Assembly: GCF_025847205.1 (NCBI RefSeq)
Contig: NZ_JAOYTH010000020.1
Location: forward strand, 1-64,000
Direction: 5' to 3'
Length of the DNA: 64,000 nucleotides
Source: Pararhizobium sp. YC-54
Lineage (GTDB): Bacteria > Pseudomonadota > Alphaproteobacteria > Rhizobiales > Rhizobiaceae
Each line of letters opens with the position of its first letter. Positions within the stretch are counted from its first letter, which is position 1. The notes beneath the pieces were generated by a model that had not been told where the DNA came from, made no database searches, and saw nothing but the letters and a program-made list of their open reading frames with translations. The translations under genes and the position numbers were made by a program. Shown here piece after piece: positions 55,131-63,780 of this stretch.

Positions 55131-55789
55131 TGAGCGAGTTTTTCTCCATAGACTTCGCCATCTCGATACTGCCGAGGCTTCTTTACGCCGCGGGAGTCAC
55201 GGTTCAGTTGACCCTGACCAGCTTTGCTATTGCGATGGTCGTTGGCTTGCCATTGGCGCTTGGTCGGCTGAGTTCCTTTAAGATCGTCTCCTCCGCGGCG
55301 GGGGCGTTCATTGAGTTTGTCCGTGGAACACCGATGCTTGTGCAGCTGTTCCTGGTTTTCTTCGGCTTGCCGAAGCTGGGCTTGTCGTTGCAACCCGTCA
55401 CCGCTGGTGTGTTGACGTTGAGCGTGCATTACGGATGCTACATCGCTGAGGTATACCGAGGCAACCTGCAGGCAATTAATCCCACCCAGAGAGAGGCTGC
55501 CTGGTCGTTGAGCCTGTCACCGTTCGACACATTCAAGAGCGTTCTGATACCGCAGACGATCCCGCCGATGATACCAATTCTCGGGACGTATCTAATCGGG
55601 ATGTTCAAAGACGCGGCGCTTCTTGCGAGCATTTCGGTATTCGAGCTCCTGACGACGGCCAAACTCATCGGCACCGAAAGCTTTCGCTACACGGAGCCGA
55701 TGACTATCGCAGGCCTGCTCTTTCTTTTCATGTCTCTTGCGGCTGCGGGACTGACCCGCCTGCTTGAGCGGCAATGGACGAATCGATGA
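55130..55789 (+). CDS. ABC transporter permease 2 of second importer
   Basis: The 219-residue permease has FIEFVRGTPMLVQLFLVFFGLPKLG and the coupling region EAAWSLSLSPFDTFKSVLIPQTIPP. It forms a heterodimer with the protein encoded before it. Its 3' end overlaps the ATPase gene by 16 bases. Confidence 0.9.
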   Translation: MSEFFSIDFAISILPRLLYAAGVTVQLTLTSFAIAMVVGLPLALGRLSSFKIVSSAAGAFIEFVRGTPMLVQLFLVFFGLPKLGLSLQPVTAGVLTLSVHYGCYIAEVYRGNLQAINPTQREAAWSLSLSPFDTFKSVLIPQTIPPMIPILGTYLIGMFKDAALLASISVFELLTTAKLIGTESFRYTEPMTIAGLLFLFMSLAAAGLTRLLERQWTNR

Positions 55790-56613
55790 CCCCCCACGTT
55801 TTCCTACCCACTACGAAGGATGCTTTCGTCGTAGCAAGCGAAGTCCCGGCATGTGAGTTCATCCATGTGGGGAAACAGTTTGGCACGCTGGAGGTGCTGC
55901 GCGACATCAACCTTGAGGTGAGGCGCGCGGAGAAGGTCGCCCTGATCGGCCCGTCCGGCTCCGGAAAATCGACGCTGTTGCGGACCCTGATGACGCTTGA
56001 GACAATCAATGCAGGCGAGATCAAGGTGAACGGCGAAACCTTGACCAATGGCTCCTGGACACCTGATCAGCAGCGCTCAGACAAGCCCGCTGCCCGTGCT
56101 CGGCGCCGGCGCATCGGTATGGTCTTCCAACAGTTCAACCTGTTCCCGCATATGACCGCTGCCGAGAACGTCGCCGTGGCACCGCGGAAGGTGCTCGGCC
56201 TCCCGCGCAACGAGGCTGAGGAGCGGGCGCAGAAGTACCTGTCGATGGTCGGGATGAGCGCCAAGGCGAACGAACTGCCCCTGAGGCTTTCCGGTGGCCA
56301 GCAGCAGCGCGTCGCCATAGCACGATCGCTGGCGATGGAGCCTGAGATCATGCTTTTCGACGAAGTCACTTCGGCGCTTGACCCCGAACTCGTCGGCGAA
56401 GTCCTTGCCGTGCTTCGCAAGCTCGGTGAGGAGAGTGATCTGACCATGCTGCTCGTGACACACCAGATGGAGTTCGCGCGTAACTTCGCCGACAGGGTCG
56501 CCTTCCTCTGGCAGGGTCAGATCCACGAAGTCGCCGAAGCAAAGTCGATCTTCGATAACCCGACCGAAGAACGCACGAGGCAGTTCCTGCGTGCAGTTCT
56601 AGAATCTCACTAG
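55774..56613 (+). CDS. ABC transporter ATP-binding protein of second importer
   Basis: The 279-residue ATPase has Walker A GPSGSGKST, the Q-loop VFQQFNLFPH, the signature LSGGQQQR, Walker B IMLFDEVTSALD and the switch LVTHQMEFA. A short N-terminal extension (MDESMTPHVFLPTTKD) precedes the usual start, so an internal start is possible. It energises the importer encoded just upstream. An insertion-sequence remnant follows about 70 bases after its stop. Confidence 0.92.
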   Translation: MDESMTPHVFLPTTKDAFVVASEVPACEFIHVGKQFGTLEVLRDINLEVRRAEKVALIGPSGSGKSTLLRTLMTLETINAGEIKVNGETLTNGSWTPDQQRSDKPAARARRRRIGMVFQQFNLFPHMTAAENVAVAPRKVLGLPRNEAEERAQKYLSMVGMSAKANELPLRLSGGQQQRVAIARSLAMEPEIMLFDEVTSALDPELVGEVLAVLRKLGEESDLTMLLVTHQMEFARNFADRVAFLWQGQIHEVAEAKSIFDNPTEERTRQFLRAVLESH

Positions 56614-56685
56614 TCGCCCGCGAAGAACGACGATTAGCCGGTTGCGGTTGGAATATTGGGGCTGGCAGTTTGTATAAAGCGAGAG

Positions 56686-56905
56686 CTACGCAGATGATTG
56701 GCAGGCAAACCTGATCCCTTCGAGGAAGCGGCGGAAGTTGTAGCCCACGGCTGCGAGGACAGCGTTGGCGGCGTCGCCGTTTGGTCTCGCAAGATGGTTG
56801 CGGCCAATGCGGTGGTCTTCTTTTAAATGTCTAATGACGTGTTCAATGGCGGATCGTCTTCGCATCAGGCGTTCTAGGTGTTCGGTTATCCCGCGTTTCT
56901 GACGC
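56686..56905 (-). pseudogene. IS5-type transposase fragment (C-terminal)
   Basis: The frame reads QKRGITEHLERLMRRRSAIE, then HVIRHLKEDHRIGRNHL and GDAANAVLAAVGYNFRRFL. This is the C-terminal end of an IS5-family DDE transposase with the final catalytic glutamate in SAIE. The rest of the element is missing. It stands between the importer and the regulator gene and marks an old insertion. Confidence 0.8.
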
Positions 56906-57021
56906 AACTGCACGGCAAGGGCCGCCTTCCGATCGGGTCGACCATTAAAAAAGCAAAAGCCTTACCGGACGATTTTTCGATGGGCGTGTCGAGCGTGGCG
57001 AAGATCGGTTCTTTCGACTGA
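56906..57021 (+). pseudogene. Unrecognised gene fragment next to IS remnant
   Basis: A short open frame reads YPAFLTQLHGKGRLPIGSTI, then KKAKALPDDFSMGVSSVAKI, and stops. It looks like the C-terminal end of a real enzyme, but I do not recognise it and no start is present. It abuts the transposase fragment, as expected for a gene cut by the insertion. Confidence 0.35.
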
Positions 57022-57110
57022 TACATACATCCAAGTATCGGCGCTTGGGCACTTGTGATCGGACACAACACGATTTTAGTTAATGATCGCCGAGGCGAGG
57101 GAGTGATACG

Positions 57111-58151
57111 ATGCGACATGAGCAGGCTAGGAAGGATGACGCGAAGGGTCAGGTAAGCCGGCTCAAGGTCGGTTTCGTGATTTCCCGCTCATTCACGCTT
57201 TCCGCCTTTGCCATGTTCATCGATACGTTGCGTCTTGCAAGCGACGAGCAGGACCGGTCCGGCAGGATCAGGGCCGATTGGCAAGTGTTGGGCAGCACGC
57301 GTCATCTGATCGCGTCGAGCTGTGGCGTGCGGGTCGCACCAACATCGGATTTCGTTGATCCCAGCCGCTTCGATTACATCGTCGTCGTCGGGGGCTTGCT
57401 GAACAGGGAAGAGCCTGTCGATCGGGAAACCGTAGCGTTTCTGAAGCTAGCCGACACCAGGAAGGTGCCTTTGCTCGGTTTGTGCACCGGCACCTTCATT
57501 CTCGCCGAGGCCGGCCTGATGAAAAACCATGAGGTCTGCGTGAGCTGGCTGCATGCCAGGGCGTTCAAGGAGCGGTTTCCGGATCTTTCTGTCCGCGGGG
57601 ACAGGATCTTCAATCTCGATCGACGCCGTGGATCGTGCGCCGGCGGCAGCAGCGCGGCTGATATGGCAGCCGCTCTCGTGCGACGTCATATCAGCCCGGA
57701 GGCCGAGCGCAACGCGCTCGAAGTGTTGCAAATCGAAAAGGCACGCTCTCCTCTGGAAATCCAACCACGCCGGCCCCTTTTTTACGAAGAGTACAAGGAT
57801 TCACGACTGCAGGCGGTGATGATCATGATGGAGCAGAATCTGGACGGTAACATGCCGATTGTCCAGCTGGCGGCATCCGTGGGGGTGACGCGTCGGCAGT
57901 TGGAGCGGATTTTCGAGAAGGAGGCTGGGATGTCGCCTGCGCGTGCCTATGCACGTGTTCGGCTGGAGCGTGCCAAGGTGCTACTGTCGCAGACCAAGCT
58001 ACCGCTTATTGATATCGCGATGGATGTTGGCTTTAACAGTGCCTCGCAATTCACACGCTCATTCCGCAAGGAGTTCGGACAGACACCGTCACTGGTGCGT
58101 TCTGCACTGCAAGTGAACCGCGCCGGGTTTGCCGGAGACCGTTTGGTTTAA
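57111..58151 (+). CDS. GlxA-type AraC-family regulator
   Basis: The 346-residue protein has an N-terminal DJ-1/PfpI-like amidotransferase fold (LKVGFVISRSFTLSAFAMF, then VVVGGLL and LLGLCTGTFILAEAGL, with the cysteine in LCTG) and a C-terminal AraC-type double helix-turn-helix (PIVQLAASVGVTRRQLERIFEKEAG and IDIAMDVGFNSASQFTRSFRKEFGQTP). This is the ArgR/CdhR/GbdR group that activates amino acid or betaine catabolism. The ATG has GGGAG upstream. It probably controls the importer and enzymes around it. Confidence 0.9.
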   Translation: MRHEQARKDDAKGQVSRLKVGFVISRSFTLSAFAMFIDTLRLASDEQDRSGRIRADWQVLGSTRHLIASSCGVRVAPTSDFVDPSRFDYIVVVGGLLNREEPVDRETVAFLKLADTRKVPLLGLCTGTFILAEAGLMKNHEVCVSWLHARAFKERFPDLSVRGDRIFNLDRRRGSCAGGSSAADMAAALVRRHISPEAERNALEVLQIEKARSPLEIQPRRPLFYEEYKDSRLQAVMIMMEQNLDGNMPIVQLAASVGVTRRQLERIFEKEAGMSPARAYARVRLERAKVLLSQTKLPLIDIAMDVGFNSASQFTRSFRKEFGQTPSLVRSALQVNRAGFAGDRLV

Positions 58152-58161
58152 GTTATGAATC

Positions 58162-58185
58162 CCGGCACTGCGGGTGCGGTGCCGG
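58162..58185. terminator. Bidirectional hairpin between convergent genes
   Basis: CCGGCAC (58162-58168) pairs with GTGCCGG (58179-58185) around a ten-base loop. It lies in the 47-base gap between the convergent regulator and M24 genes. An AT-rich stretch follows on the plus strand. Confidence 0.6.
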
Positions 58186-58198
58186 AATATTATCAGGA

Positions 58199-59377
58199 CT
58201 AAACCGTGAAGAGGCGTCGGTCCACATTGGTCAGGCGCTCGCCGCCGCGCTCGGTGACAACGAAGGATTCCGAGATGGCAACGCCGTAGTCCTCCAGCCA
58301 TACGCCCGACTGGAAGTGAAAACACATTCCTGACTGAAGAACGGTCTTCTCACCTGGACGGATGCTCACGGTCTTCTCGCCCCAGTCCGGCGGGAAGTTA
58401 ATACCGATCGAGTAGCCTACGCGGCTGTCCTTGCGGTAACCGTACTTGCGGAGGATGGCCTGCCACGTAGCCTCGACATCTTCTACCACAGTGCCTGCCT
58501 TGGCAGCCGCCAAGGCAGCATCTCCGCCCTCGACGATCGCGTCCGCAAGGCGCCTGACATCATCGCCCGGCTTGCCGATCGAAATCGTGCGCGACAGGGG
58601 CGCATGGTAGTGGCGTCGAACACCCGCCAGCTCCATCACCACCAACCCGCTGTCAGGCAGCGGCGAGCTGGTCCAGGTAAGGTGCGGGGTGCTGGTGCCC
58701 TCGCCCACCTGGATAAGGGGCACGCAGCTCGCATAGTCTCCGTGCTTCCCGTCGATGCCCCGAACCTGAGATTGATAGACCTCTGCGATGATCTCGTTCT
58801 CCGGGACGCCGGGCCTCAGCAGCCCGATGGCCTCGTTCATGACCTTAGTGACCAAGTGTCCGGCCTCGCGCATATAGACGAGTTCTGCGTCGGACTTGAC
58901 CAGACGCGCCCAATTGACCAATTCGCGGCTGTCCGTGATTGTCGCCAACGGTAGTCCCTTGACGATATGGTGGTGGGCTCGGGCGGTGTAATAGAGTGCA
59001 TCCAGCTCCACACCAACGCGCGCCTTTTCCCAGCCGCGGGACTTGATCAGGTCACACAGCTCGTCGAACGCATGTTCCTCTGGATGATGGACGAGGCGTT
59101 CGGAGAAGGAGATTATGTTGTCAGCAGAAAGGTCAGTCGTGATCACGGCGGACTTCGCATCCTGAGCGCGACCGAACCAAATCGGTTCATCCTGATCGAC
59201 ATGAACGACCACGGCCTGCGGGGTGTAGAATGACCAGCCGTCAAACCCGGTGAGCCAACTCATGTTGGCGGGGTCCTCGCAGATGAGCAGATCTATGCCT
59301 GCTTTGGCCATACGGCCTTTCACATCCGCTACCCGTCCCTGATATTCAGCAGCGCTAAAAGCCTTTTCGAACGCCAT
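58199..59377 (-). CDS. M24-family hydrolase, ectoine hydrolase/creatinase-like
   Basis: The 392-residue protein has the two-domain creatinase/prolidase layout: an N-terminal domain with DPANMSWLTGFDGWSFYTPQ and a C-terminal pita-bread domain with GDYASCVPLIQVGEGTSTPHLTW, YSIGINFPPDWGE and GMCFHFQSGVWLEDYG. It resembles ectoine hydrolase DoeA. The region that usually supplies two metal aspartates reads MELAGVRRHYHAPLSRT, so the canonical ligands are replaced, as in creatinase-type members. With an EhuB-like importer nearby, hydrolysis of an ectoine-like compound is a reasonable inference. Confidence 0.82.
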   Translation of the reverse strand: MAFEKAFSAAEYQGRVADVKGRMAKAGIDLLICEDPANMSWLTGFDGWSFYTPQAVVVHVDQDEPIWFGRAQDAKSAVITTDLSADNIISFSERLVHHPEEHAFDELCDLIKSRGWEKARVGVELDALYYTARAHHHIVKGLPLATITDSRELVNWARLVKSDAELVYMREAGHLVTKVMNEAIGLLRPGVPENEIIAEVYQSQVRGIDGKHGDYASCVPLIQVGEGTSTPHLTWTSSPLPDSGLVVMELAGVRRHYHAPLSRTISIGKPGDDVRRLADAIVEGGDAALAAAKAGTVVEDVEATWQAILRKYGYRKDSRVGYSIGINFPPDWGEKTVSIRPGEKTVLQSGMCFHFQSGVWLEDYGVAISESFVVTERGGERLTNVDRRLFTV

Positions 59378-59422
59378 AGTTTTATATCCCTTCTTACTCG
59401 ATATTTATTTCAATGGGTGTCA

Positions 59423-60925
59423 TCAAACGTAAAGGTCGTTGCCGACCGCCGACCATATCGTTTTGGTTTGCTGATACTGCTGCATGGCCTCGAGACCCTT
59501 GTCTCGCGCAGACGAACCCGAGAGCTTATATCCACCGAAAGGCGTCGTAACATCGCCCTCAGAGAAAGAGTTTATGGACACAGTCCCGCAAGGTATCCGG
59601 CGCGCGAGAGCGTAGCCCTTCGAGAAGTCTCGCGTGAAAATCGAGGCGTGGAGGCCATATTTGGTGTCACATGCAATCCGGAGTGCCTCCTCGGCCCCAT
59701 TGGCAGCGATGACACCCAAGACGGGGCCGAAGATCTCTTCCTTGGCAATCGTCATATCGGGTGTCATGTCATTGAACAGGATCGGAGAAACAAAAAAGCC
59801 CTTCGACGGCGCCCCTGGACCTTCAATCACGGTCGCGCCCTCTTTTCGACCCAAGGCGATGAAATCGGCCACACGGTCTCGGTGGCTCCTCGTGATCATC
59901 GGACCCAGCTCCGTCTGTGGATCCAGCGGATTCCCCACTTTAATCGCTTTGAAACGCACCTGCAGCTTTTCCACGAACTCGTCGCGTCGTGACACATCGA
60001 CAAGCTGACGCATGTTTGCCGAACAATTCTGGCCCGCATTCCAATATGCTGCGAGTGCTGCGTGGTTGATTAGGTCATCATTGATCTCAGCATCTGCCAA
60101 AACGATCAGTGGGCTCTTGCCACCCATCTCCAAAGCAACGCGCTTCAGGTTGCTCTCCGAAGCGTACTGCAGAAAGAGCGCCCCCACCTCCGACGAGCCA
60201 GTGAAGGAGACCGCGTCGACATCTCCATGAAGACCTAGTGCCCTTCCAGCGACCTCGCCCGTTCCCGGCACGACGTTAAATACGCCGGAGGGCAAGCCCG
60301 CCTCGAGAGCGAGTTCGGCTAGCCTGATCGAAGTCAAAGGCGATTGCTCAGCTGGCTTCAGAACGACAGAGCAACCGGATGCCAATGCTGGAGCAACTTT
60401 CCAGGCAGTAATGAGAAGAGGAAAATTCCAAGGCAGGACCAGACCTACAACGCCGACGGGCTCCTCGATCACCAATGCCAAAACGTCGTTGTCCGTTGGC
60501 GCAACCTTGCCGTAGGTCTTGTCCAGCAGTTCAGCGTACCAGCGGAAAAACTTCGGGACCTCGTTTCCGATCTCATTGAGACAATCCGTGATGGGCTTTC
60601 CCGTGTCGATCGACTCCAGTACCGACAACTCTTCTGAATTCGCCCTTATCAGATCAGCCAGCTTGAACAGGACATCCTTACGCTTCGAGATGTTTGCCCT
60701 TGACCATGAACCGCCTTCAAATGCCCTCCGCGCCGATCTCACAGCTTCATCAATGTCGTCGGCTCCGCAGCTCGTCACCGAGGTGAGCACAGCTTCAGTG
60801 GCTGGATTTACTGTCTCGAAGCTTTGCCTCGACTTTGCATCAACAACCTCGCCACCAATGACGGCATTTCGTGGAAGACTGATTTTAGAAGCAATCTCTT
60901 CATAACGGGCTGTAAGTGTGGCCAT
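59423..60925 (-). CDS. Aldehyde dehydrogenase, PuuC-like
   Basis: The 500-residue protein has PWNFPLLITAWKVAPALASGCSVVLKPAEQ split over its cofactor region, the base glutamate in LEMGGKSP, and the catalytic cysteine in WNAGQNCSANMR. The end PFGGYKLSGSSARDKG and onward resembles PuuC/KauB enzymes, which oxidise aminoaldehydes. It would oxidise the aldehyde made after hydrolysis or deamination of the imported compound. It lies 45 bases upstream of the M24 gene in the same orientation, so both are likely one transcript. Confidence 0.88.
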   Translation of the reverse strand: MATLTARYEEIASKISLPRNAVIGGEVVDAKSRQSFETVNPATEAVLTSVTSCGADDIDEAVRSARRAFEGGSWSRANISKRKDVLFKLADLIRANSEELSVLESIDTGKPITDCLNEIGNEVPKFFRWYAELLDKTYGKVAPTDNDVLALVIEEPVGVVGLVLPWNFPLLITAWKVAPALASGCSVVLKPAEQSPLTSIRLAELALEAGLPSGVFNVVPGTGEVAGRALGLHGDVDAVSFTGSSEVGALFLQYASESNLKRVALEMGGKSPLIVLADAEINDDLINHAALAAYWNAGQNCSANMRQLVDVSRRDEFVEKLQVRFKAIKVGNPLDPQTELGPMITRSHRDRVADFIALGRKEGATVIEGPGAPSKGFFVSPILFNDMTPDMTIAKEEIFGPVLGVIAANGAEEALRIACDTKYGLHASIFTRDFSKGYALARRIPCGTVSINSFSEGDVTTPFGGYKLSGSSARDKGLEAMQQYQQTKTIWSAVGNDLYV

Positions 60926-61147
60926 GACGTTCCCTATTATTTTCTGCGACTTGCCGCGCGTTAGGCGCGAGAGCTGCCGGAAGTTTCATCGAGATTCGAC
61001 GGAAACTCCGTCCGTTAACGCGAGCCAACGCGGAAAAACTGCATCGAATTTAACCTCAATCCAGAACGTATGGGCGCTGACAGTTTGCGACTGTGCTCAC
61101 GATGCGCCCTTAAGGGCTAGACTAAGATTTAGAGAAGGGTTGGATAG

Positions 61148-62191
61148 ATGGACTTTCGCAGTGACAACGTTTCGAGCGTGTCTCCGGAAATCCTTGATGG
61201 TCTGCTTCGCACAAACCATGGGACTAGCACATCATACGGTGATGATAGCCTTACGCATGACGTGACGGCTAGGCTCCAAGAAATTTTCGAACACCCCGTG
61301 CGCTTTTTCCCTGTTCTAACCGGGACAGCGGCTAATGCATTGGGTCTATCAATCATCACTCCGCCTTACGGCGGGATATACTGCTCTGAGGACGCACATA
61401 TTTACTATGACGAATGTGCCGCCCCGGAGTTCTATACTGGTGGAGCGAAGCTTATCGGCCTCCCCAGCGTAAACGGTCGCTTCTCACAAGAAACGGTCGA
61501 TGTCGCTGTGAAGAAGGGCTTCGACAATGGAGTGCATCATGCGAAACCGTCTGCTATCAGCATTACCCAAGCTACCGAGTTGGGTACCGTTTACTCTCCC
61601 GGCCAGATTGGGGAGATATCGAACGTCTCGAAGAAATTCGGCATGTATCTACATATGGACGGAGCGCGCTTCGCGAACGCCGTTGCATCTCTAAACGTCT
61701 CCCCGGCAGAACTTACCTGGAAAGCCGGAGTCGACGTTTTGTGCTTTGGAGCTACGAAAAACGGTGCGCTTTCCGCTGAGGGCGTTCTTGTCTTCAACAA
61801 AGACATTGGCGAGGACCTGGCTTATCGCGTGAAGCGGTCCGGACATCTCACATCAAAATCTCGATTCATCTCAGCGCAGTGGCTTACGTACCTTTCTAAC
61901 GACCTCTGGTTGAAAAATGCCCGTTGGGCAAACAAGATGGCACAACGCCTGTCGACCGAGCTTGGCCGCCTCCCATGCGCCAAGATCGTCTACCCCACTG
62001 AAGCAAATGAAGTCTTCGTGTCAGTCAACAATCGGACGCTTGAAGCCCTGACGAGCAAAGGGGTCAAGTTTTCGCTCTGGAGCGCCGGCGAAACGAACGT
62101 TCTTCGCTTCGTGACATCCTTCAATACACCGGAAGCGGATGTCGATGCCTGCATCCGCGCATTCGCAGCGGACACTCTGATCGCTAGCTGA
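61148..62191 (+). CDS. Threonine aldolase-like PLP enzyme
   Basis: The 347-residue fold-type I PLP enzyme fits the low-specificity L-threonine aldolase/beta-eliminating lyase group. It has MDFRSDNVSSVSPEI, GTAANALGL, HMDGARFANA and the PLP lysine in CFGATKNGAL (about residue 204). It would cleave a beta-hydroxy amino acid into glycine and an aldehyde. The start has AAGGG eight bases upstream. It is divergent from the aldehyde dehydrogenase gene across 222 bases and precedes the oxidase gene by 56. An aldehyde product would be a fitting substrate for the dehydrogenase (inference). Confidence 0.85.
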   Translation: MDFRSDNVSSVSPEILDGLLRTNHGTSTSYGDDSLTHDVTARLQEIFEHPVRFFPVLTGTAANALGLSIITPPYGGIYCSEDAHIYYDECAAPEFYTGGAKLIGLPSVNGRFSQETVDVAVKKGFDNGVHHAKPSAISITQATELGTVYSPGQIGEISNVSKKFGMYLHMDGARFANAVASLNVSPAELTWKAGVDVLCFGATKNGALSAEGVLVFNKDIGEDLAYRVKRSGHLTSKSRFISAQWLTYLSNDLWLKNARWANKMAQRLSTELGRLPCAKIVYPTEANEVFVSVNNRTLEALTSKGVKFSLWSAGETNVLRFVTSFNTPEADVDACIRAFAADTLIAS

Positions 62192-62247
62192 CCACCTTCA
62201 AACGACCAAAACCAAGGCTGCCGCCATATTGTTTCCAGGAGAGTGAA

Positions 62248-63501
62248 TTGCCTCATATAGTTGTGATTGGCGCTGGTATTACTGGCGTAGCAACTGCCTA
62301 TGCCCTGTTGCAACAAGGCTTCAACGTAACAGTATTGGAGCGGCAGCGTTATGCAGCGATGGAAACATCGTTTGCCAACGGTGGACAGCTTTCTGCGAGC
62401 AATGCGGAAGTCTGGAACCACTGGTCCACCGTCCTCAAGGGCATACGGTGGATGGCTACGCGGAATGCTCCGCTTCTCATGAATCCAAGACCTTCCTGGC
62501 ACAAGTACAGTTGGCTTGCTGAATTCGTTTCCGGAATCGCGCGGTATCGAGATAACACGATTGAGACAACTCGATTGGCCATTGCCGCGCGCGATCACAT
62601 GTTCACGATTGCGAAGGACGAAGGCATCGAGTTCGACCACGTGCGTCGTGGCATTTTGCACATCTACTGGGACAAACCGGGCTTTGATCATGCGACGAGG
62701 GTCAATCGGCTTCTCGTTGAGGGTGGTCTTGACCGAAGACCTGTCACGCCTTCAGAGCTCGCAGATATTGAGCCTACACTTCACGGAAACTTTTACGGAG
62801 GTTTCTACACGCCGTCCGACTCGACCGGTGACATTCATAAATATACGACTGGGCTCGCCAAAGCCTGTGTCAGGTATGGCGGAAAATTCATATATGATGC
62901 GGATGTCGTTGGGTTCGTTCGACGTAACGGCCAATGGACGACACGCTATCTCGCAGCACCGAGCGATGGTTCGACCGAAGCCAGTATTTCCTCGGACGGC
63001 ATCGTCATCTGTGCCGGCTCAGGGAGTCGGAAGTTTGCAGCTATGTTGGGTGACCGAGTCAACGTATACCCCGTCAAAGGCTACTCCATTACCGTTCACT
63101 TAGATGACGAGGTGTCGCAAGCCGCTGCGCCGTGGGTAAGTCTGTTGGACGACAAGGCAAAAATCGTCACCAGTCGCCTTGGCGCGAACCGATTCAGGGT
63201 GGCTGGCACTACTGAGTTCAACGGCCTGAATAGAGATATTCGCCACGACCGTGTGAAGCCGTTGGTGCAGTGGACACGCAGTCTTTTCCCTCAGGTAAGC
63301 ACCGATCGTGTCGTGCCTTGGGCAGGCCTCCGACCAATGATGCCCAACATGATGCCTCGTTTTGGAGCGGGACGCTCCAATGGCATTTTCTATAACACTG
63401 GTCACGGACATTTGGGCTGGACGCTGTCAGCTGCGACATCGGCATTGCTCGCTGAAACCATCGCGAAACGTATGCTCATTGAGCGCAACATGGCCGCCTA
63501 G
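62248..63501 (+). CDS. FAD-dependent amino acid oxidoreductase, DadA-like
   Basis: The 417-residue DAO-family flavoprotein has the dinucleotide motif VVIGAGITGVATAYAL at its start, ETSFANGGQLSASNAEVWN, HKYTTGLAKACVRYGG and a C-terminal NTGHGHLGWTLS. These match DadA-type D-amino acid dehydrogenases. It probably deaminates a D- or N-substituted amino acid and passes electrons to the respiratory chain. The start is a TTG at 62248, with AGGAG six bases before it; no in-frame ATG fits as well. It follows the threonine aldolase-like gene in the same orientation. Confidence 0.87.
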   Translation: MPHIVVIGAGITGVATAYALLQQGFNVTVLERQRYAAMETSFANGGQLSASNAEVWNHWSTVLKGIRWMATRNAPLLMNPRPSWHKYSWLAEFVSGIARYRDNTIETTRLAIAARDHMFTIAKDEGIEFDHVRRGILHIYWDKPGFDHATRVNRLLVEGGLDRRPVTPSELADIEPTLHGNFYGGFYTPSDSTGDIHKYTTGLAKACVRYGGKFIYDADVVGFVRRNGQWTTRYLAAPSDGSTEASISSDGIVICAGSGSRKFAAMLGDRVNVYPVKGYSITVHLDDEVSQAAAPWVSLLDDKAKIVTSRLGANRFRVAGTTEFNGLNRDIRHDRVKPLVQWTRSLFPQVSTDRVVPWAGLRPMMPNMMPRFGAGRSNGIFYNTGHGHLGWTLSAATSALLAETIAKRMLIERNMAA

Positions 63502-63601
63502 CGAGACAACACCATGAAGAAACTCGATAGCGTTACATACACGAATTCGATTTCAATATTTGGCGGGAATTGCCCGATTTCATCCGTAAGAAAGTCCTGC
63601 C

Positions 63602-63712
63602 CGGCAGCAGAACGCCAGCGACCCTCTTTACACGGCGATGGCGCCCAATTCGGTCGCCTTCCTGGCCGCCTGCGAGCTCGTGTTCAAGGGCCGCGAGCAG
63701 CCGAGCGGCTAT
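63602..63712 (+). pseudogene. Malate synthase G C-terminal remnant
   Basis: The frame reads [20 protein letters not shown], then [17 protein letters not shown], which is close to the C-terminal end of malate synthase G (GlcB) as I recall it, with a two- to three-residue gap after MAPN. The rest of the roughly 720-residue enzyme is absent and a stop lies just upstream in this frame. It directly precedes a GlcG-family gene, so a glycolate/glyoxylate locus was probably here before rearrangement. Confidence 0.65.
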
Positions 63713-63780
63713 ATAAGCCGGCGCCCTGCATTTCGCAGAACTGAGCGAAAACCTCAGCAAACGAACCCTGTGAGACTTTC

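Noticed and set aside
63514..63760. Small genes on either strand between the oxidase and GlcG genes
   Set aside because: The longest frames have no family pattern; the only recognisable coding signal is the malate synthase G remnant in another frame.
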